From Desulfobacca_B sp046538075 (lineage in GTDB: Bacteria; Desulfobacterota; Desulfobaccia; Desulfobaccales; Desulfobaccaceae): a stretch of 64,000 bases of DNA. The notes under the pieces are model-generated. The model was not told the origin of the DNA and did not search any database. It saw only the letters and a program-made list of their open reading frames with translations. The stretch lies in assembly GCA_046538075.1 (NCBI GenBank), contig JBKHJN010000012.1:7008-71007 (forward strand), in the 5' to 3' direction. Numbering within the stretch: position 1 is the first letter of the stretch; each line of letters starts with the position of its first letter. The translations under genes and the position numbers were made by a program. Below, in pieces: positions 60,620 through 64,000 of this stretch.

Positions 60620-60733
60620 ATGACGACCTTTTGGTTTTTCAAGATTTTGGTGGATACCGGGTTTAACAACCCCTACACCTGGAACTTTTTCGACGCCCTG
60701 GAGCTGGACTTCTGGGGATTGAGGGGGTTTTAA
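60620..60733 (+). CDS. Very small hydrophobic/aromatic protein
   Basis: 37 residues with a strong ribosome site (AAAAGGAGGGAGC) before ATG 60620. Rich in Phe, Trp and Asn (MTTFWFFKILVDTGFNNPYT...). It sits in a run of small co-directional genes and may be membrane-associated. Identification is from start signal and context only. Confidence 0.45.
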   Translation: MTTFWFFKILVDTGFNNPYTWNFFDALELDFWGLRGF

Positions 60734-60734
60734 A

Positions 60735-60908
60735 ATGGAATACCGGGAGATTATCCGGGATCTCTTAGAGACCCCGTTCTACAGCGACATGCGGCCGGCC
60801 GAACGGCTGGCCCTGGTCAAGAGGTTGGCCGCGCTCTATTTCGGGTTGGTCAACGAGCTGGCGGTCTTGAACATAAACAGTTTAGACGGAGTAATCAGGG
60901 AGGTCTAA
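60735..60908 (+). CDS. Small hypothetical protein
   Basis: 57 residues, ATG 60735 two bases after the previous stop. Mostly helical (REIIRDLLETPFYSDM, RLALVKRLAALYFGLVNELAVL). No family. Same small-gene operon. Confidence 0.45.
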   Translation: MEYREIIRDLLETPFYSDMRPAERLALVKRLAALYFGLVNELAVLNINSLDGVIREV

Positions 60909-60910
60909 AA

Positions 60911-61180
60911 ATGAGATGCCCAGCCTGCAATAACGAAAAAGGCAACCGGGAAGTCAATCCCGGTTCTTTGGTTTTTAGGTGCGGCAAGTGCGAGGCCATC
61001 TTTAGCAAATATCTCTACCTGGGGGAGTCATACGAGTATGTCCGTCCCTACTTTGCCCAGGACGAGGTGCCGTTTGAGCAGCTCCGGTATTACGACTTCA
61101 CCTGCATAGGTTCCGAAGGCGTGGTAAGGCGGCATGGCTGGTATGATCCACAAACCAGGCTGATCCACCAGGTTGGTTAA
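60911..61180 (+). CDS. Small zinc-ribbon protein
   Basis: 89 residues with two CxxC pairs (C3/C6 and C24/C27; RCPACNN, RCGKCEA). The remainder (YEYVRPYFAQDEVPFEQLRYYD) has no assigned fold. Probably a nucleic-acid-binding accessory protein. Confidence 0.55.
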   Translation: MRCPACNNEKGNREVNPGSLVFRCGKCEAIFSKYLYLGESYEYVRPYFAQDEVPFEQLRYYDFTCIGSEGVVRRHGWYDPQTRLIHQVG

Positions 61181-61250
61181 GGTTAAGGAATTGGAAAACC
61201 AGAATAAACATGATAGAATTGACCCAATCTTAAGTCCTGAGGATGACATT

Positions 61251-61469
61251 ATGAAAAGGGCCTTTACTATTGTGGTGGAGCGCGACCCGGAAAGCGGCTG
61301 GCTGGTAGGCGAAGTGGTGGAGCTGCCGGGCTGCTATTCGCAAGCCCCGGATCTCCCTGCCCTGGAAACCAATATGAAGGAGGCCATCGCTGCCTATCTC
61401 CAGGCCGCGGTCCTAGAAGAACCCTTGCCGTCTTTTGTGGGAACCTGGCAGGTGGAGGTCAGCGCATGA
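61251..61469 (+). CDS. hicB: HicB-family antitoxin
   Basis: 72 residues from ATG 61251 (MKRAFTIVVERD). The partially degraded RNase H-like HicB fold is visible: FTIVVERDPESGWLVGEVVELPGCYSQAPDLPALETNMKEAI. Overlaps the HicA gene by 4 bp. HicB-before-HicA is one of the two usual orders. Neutralises HicA and may bind DNA with its C-terminus, which is short here. Confidence 0.8.
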   Translation: MKRAFTIVVERDPESGWLVGEVVELPGCYSQAPDLPALETNMKEAIAAYLQAAVLEEPLPSFVGTWQVEVSA

Positions 61470-61699
61470 CCCGACTCCGCCTGGTTCCCTACCGAGAGCT
61501 TAAAAAGGTAGCCCAGGCGGCAGGTTTTGAATGGATAAGATGTGAAGGCAGTCATAACGTCTTTCGCCATGACAGCGGCAGGATCGTGGTGATCCCTGAT
61601 CATGGAGCGCAGGTCATTGTCAGGCCGCTGTTGAGGAAAATTCTGCGCGATCTGGGTTTGAAACCGGAGGAATACCATCGTCTTTTAGATAAATTATAA
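61466..61699 (+). CDS. hicA: HicA-family mRNA interferase toxin
   Basis: 77 residues with the HicA dsRBD-like fold: YRELKKVAQAAGFEWIRCEGSHNVFRHDSGR (catalytic His in GSHN) and VIPDHGAQVIVRPLLRKILRDLGL. It cleaves translated mRNA when free of HicB. Coupled by ATGA to hicB. Within a mobile element it could stabilise the island or protect against competing phage. Confidence 0.85.
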   Translation: MTRLRLVPYRELKKVAQAAGFEWIRCEGSHNVFRHDSGRIVVIPDHGAQVIVRPLLRKILRDLGLKPEEYHRLLDKL

Positions 61700-61723
61700 A
61701 CAAACCAAATTAAGAATTAATAG

Positions 61724-61750
61724 AAGCCGCCTGCGGGCGGCTTTTTTATT
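61724..61750 (+). terminator. Intrinsic terminator after hicBA
   Basis: An 8-bp stem AAGCCGCC / GGCGGCTT (61724-61731 / 61736-61743) and a T-rich tail, 25 bases after hicA. It sits just before the ATPase gene's ribosome site, so that gene needs read-through or its own promoter. Confidence 0.8.
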
Positions 61751-61768
61751 TTTATGGAGGTGACAATC

Positions 61769-63172
61769 ATGATTCAAGACTATGTCAAGGCCGGCTACCC
61801 GGCCCTGTGGGTGCGGACGCATGAGCCGGAACGGTTCCTGCTGAACGCCCGAAGCGAGATCAACGGGCGCCAAGCGTTTATGTGGGACTTGGTGCGGGGC
61901 TACCGGGACGCCGCCGGAGATTGGCAAGATTGCGATCCTTACGAGGTTCCCCAAATGGCGGCCAATTGCTCCGGCAAGTCCGTCTGGTTTCTGGCCAACT
62001 ATCATTTTTGGATTAACGAACCGCCGGTCATTCAGGCGATCCAAAACAATCTGGAAATCTACAAAGCCAAGGGCGTTGCCCTGGTGGTGGTCTCCAGCAA
62101 AGCCGACTTGCCGTTGGAACTGGAACGGGAATTTGTGGTGCTGGATTACGATCTGCCCACCCGGGACGAACTTAAGGTTATCCTGGACGGCCTGGTTGAA
62201 TCAACCGAGATCCAGCCGGACGATCCGGAAATGGTGCTGGATGCGGCGCAAGGGCTGACCTGGTCCGAGGCCGAAAACGCCATGGCCTTGGCCCTGGTGC
62301 GGCAAAAATGCTTTGACCCCAAAACCATCACCACCCTAAAAGCCCAGATGGTGGAGAAATCAGCGGCCCTACAGTTCTCACAATTCACCGAGACCTTTGC
62401 CACCCTGGGCGGCCTGGAAAACCTAAAAGAGTGGACCCTGAACCGGTTCAAGAACCGGCGGGAAGGGTTGCCCTTCCGGGGCATCCTGCTCCTGGGGGTG
62501 CCCGGCACTGGTAAATCTCATTTTGCCAAAGCCCTGGGCAACGAGGTCGGCTGGCCGGTGCTGAGCCTGGACATGGGCAAGGTTTTCGGTTCTTTGGTAG
62601 GTGAGAGCGAGGCCAAGATCAGAGAGGCCTTAAAGGTGGCCGACGCCATGGCCCCTTGCGTGTTATTCATCGACGAGATCGAAAAGGGGCTGGCCGGCGT
62701 GGGTAGCGGCCAGAGCACCGACGGCGGCACCACCCAGCGGGTGGGCGGCACTTTCCTGAACTGGCTAAACGATCATGCCAGCCAGGTGTTCGTAATTGCC
62801 ACCTGCAACAATTACGAGAACCTGCCCCCGGAATATACCCGCATGGGGCGTTGGGATTCGATTTGGTTCGTTGACAATCCCGGTCCCGGGGAGCAACTGA
62901 ACATCCTGGATATTTACCTCAAGCAGTTCATGGGGAAAACGCTGGGCGAATTGAATCAGAGAATGGATGGAATAAAGGCATGGTCAGCTTTAGAGGGCTA
63001 CTCCGGCGCGGAGATCAGACAAGTAGCTATTGAAGCGGCTTATAACGGCGGCGACCTGGCCGCCGCGGCTAAATTCGTGATCCCGCTTTCCCGGTCCCAG
63101 AAGGGGCGCATGGACGCCTTGCGGGAATGGGCCAAGGCCCGGACTATCCCGGCCAACCGGGCCAATCGTTGA
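61769..63172 (+). CDS. AAA+ ATPase (Ycf46-like)
   Basis: 467 residues. The N-terminal domain (about 1-210) is poorly conserved. The AAA+ core has the Walker A GVPGTGKS (243-250), Walker B CVLFIDEIEKG and the second-region GRWDSIWFVDNP. Ycf46-type proteins resemble FtsH-like unfoldases without a protease. ATG 61769 has TGGAGGTG upstream and is preferred over 61754. The C-terminus (WAKARTIPAN...) is near the expected end but its last few residues come from the truncated crotonase gene at the junction. Confidence 0.8.
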   Translation: MIQDYVKAGYPALWVRTHEPERFLLNARSEINGRQAFMWDLVRGYRDAAGDWQDCDPYEVPQMAANCSGKSVWFLANYHFWINEPPVIQAIQNNLEIYKAKGVALVVVSSKADLPLELEREFVVLDYDLPTRDELKVILDGLVESTEIQPDDPEMVLDAAQGLTWSEAENAMALALVRQKCFDPKTITTLKAQMVEKSAALQFSQFTETFATLGGLENLKEWTLNRFKNRREGLPFRGILLLGVPGTGKSHFAKALGNEVGWPVLSLDMGKVFGSLVGESEAKIREALKVADAMAPCVLFIDEIEKGLAGVGSGQSTDGGTTQRVGGTFLNWLNDHASQVFVIATCNNYENLPPEYTRMGRWDSIWFVDNPGPGEQLNILDIYLKQFMGKTLGELNQRMDGIKAWSALEGYSGAEIRQVAIEAAYNGGDLAAAAKFVIPLSRSQKGRMDALREWAKARTIPANRANR

Positions 63173-63606
63173 GTGCCGCCGATACCTGGAATTATCCCCA
63201 GATTGATCTCCGGCTGGCCGAATTTGGCCTGATCCGAAGCGTAAATAAAATCGGCAGCCATGGCCACTTCACATCCCCCTCCTAAGGCATAGCCGTTTAC
63301 GGCGGCGATCACCGGAACGTCGAGCTGCTCTAATTTAAAAAGGACTTCTTGAGCCGCCTGAGAAAAAGCTCTAGCCGTGAGGGGATCGAGCCCAGGGAAA
63401 ACTTTGATGTCGGCCCCGGCAATAAAGGCTTTACCTTCACCGGTCAAAATCAATACCCTGATATCGTCATTCTTAGTAACCTTATCCAGGACGTCCGCCA
63501 TCTCTGCCAACATCTCTGGGCTTAGGACATTTAATTTTTCCGGGCGATTGAAGGTGAGGAAAGCCACGTCACCCTCGGTGGTCAAGAGAACCGTTTTATA
63601 AGACAA
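63040..63606 (-). pseudogene. Truncated enoyl-CoA hydratase/crotonase gene
   Basis: From ATG 63606, MSYKTVLLTTEGDVAFLTFNRPEKLNVLS begins a crotonase. The oxyanion-hole segments GKAFIAGADI and AAVNGYALGGGCEVAMAADF and the GIIPGIGGTQRLARLAG part are normal. After about residue 153 (near 63150) homology ends and the frame continues antisense to the ATPase gene. About 100 C-terminal residues are missing. The gene is broken at the element's right edge, or the junction is an assembly error. Confidence 0.75.
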
Positions 63607-64000
63607 AGTTCACTACTTTAAACCGAGATTATGCGGCATTTTGGTGTAGCGGTTCCAAAATGGTTTTTTAAGCCTCTTTGACCGAGTAAAAACTCTCAAA
63701 CGGTCCGTTTCTCGAAGCCAATCATTCCCGCATTGGCCAAAATAGCACAACTCGGGGCTTAGAGTCAATTTTTGCCGGATTCCTGGCATACCAATCCCTC
63801 AATGACCAGCTGGCATACTGCTGGTAAGCCTAAGGACCCAGGCCAGCACCGCCCGGTAACTGTGCGCTAGAGGGAAAGACGAGGCCAAAAGCACGTACCA
63901 CCTCCCGGCATGGGAGAGAACCCCTGGTGTCTGACTACGATATATCTTGCCAGCTCTTGCAGTTATCATCAGTTGATCTGCATATCAAAATTCTCATCTT
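63607..64000. other. Flanking non-coding sequence
   Basis: About 390 bases upstream of the crotonase gene. A minor CTCCC/GGGAG hairpin lies at 63902-63916 and a CCAGC/GCTGG hairpin near 63810. It probably contains the crotonase promoter; I could not place one with confidence. No gene, attachment site or repeat is convincing. Confidence 0.4.

Noticed and set aside
1..64000. CRISPR arrays
   Set aside because: No regularly spaced repeats were seen; the only tandem repeats are the iterons and simple tracts listed.

Overview
The window reads as a chromosomal segment of a Gram-negative, probably sulfate-reducing or syntrophic Desulfobacterota (a Desulfobacca-like deltaproteobacterium), carrying an integrated mobile element. 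This placement is inferred from an outer-membrane gene set (TamA/TamB, a TolC-like protein, an HpnN/MlaC-type lipid exporter, lipoproteins), a transcarboxylase-type carboxylase cluster, AmgK/MurU-like genes and a selenocysteine tRNA. No rRNA is present to confirm it.

Chromosomal part (1-47206). 1-2298: tail of an acyl-CoA carboxyltransferase, a small OadG-like protein and a biotinylated pyruvate/oxaloacetate carboxyltransferase, together resembling a methylmalonyl-CoA:pyruvate transcarboxylase. 2773-9418: a glycine-zipper lipoprotein, a YyaL/DUF255 protein, a DJ-1/PfpI protein, and a minus-strand operon of a thioredoxin-like protein with pyruvate dehydrogenase E1 alpha and beta. 9539-13404: a sensor kinase, a single-domain response regulator and tilS. 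13596-16754: an ECF sigma factor/anti-sigma/ZraP-like envelope-stress cluster with small secreted proteins. 16833: tRNA-Val. 17174-22166: TolC-like, RND (HpnN-like) and MlaC-like genes. 22369-25374: an endonuclease Q-UvrD helicase fusion. 25423-31199: tamA-tamB. 31318-33826: an amgK/murU-like cell-wall recycling operon. 34035-46890: corA, an amino-acid binding protein, gyrA, gpsA, a phosphofructokinase, a YkgJ-type protein, a RelE-like pair, metG, an NlpC/P60 lipoprotein, a KaiC-like/XRE/cupin fusion and a Cys-rich duplicated protein.

Mobile element (about 47207-63170). It begins exactly at the 3' end of the selenocysteine tRNA gene (selC), with a tyrosine integrase at the border. It continues with an excisionase-like HTH, a CI-like repressor, an early promoter with an attenuator-like leader, a replication module (replisome organizer with internal iterons, DnaB, SSB, RusA), a phage tRNA-like gene, an adenine-methyltransferase/ParB-like pair, a large-terminase ATPase half without its nuclease, two long non-coding and strongly structured stretches, small hypothetical proteins, HicBA and an AAA+ ATPase. 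No capsid, portal or tail genes are visible. A separate upstream gene encodes a terminase-nuclease-like domain in which every expected catalytic acid is replaced by an amide. Together these suggest a phage satellite or reduced prophage rather than a complete phage. The right edge truncates a host enoyl-CoA hydratase gene.

The observations most worth following are the split, nuclease-dead terminase, the roughly 600-nt structured RNA candidate at 59380-60010, and a 93-nt leader element duplicated upstream of two unrelated envelope genes (2651-2743 and 14590-14682).
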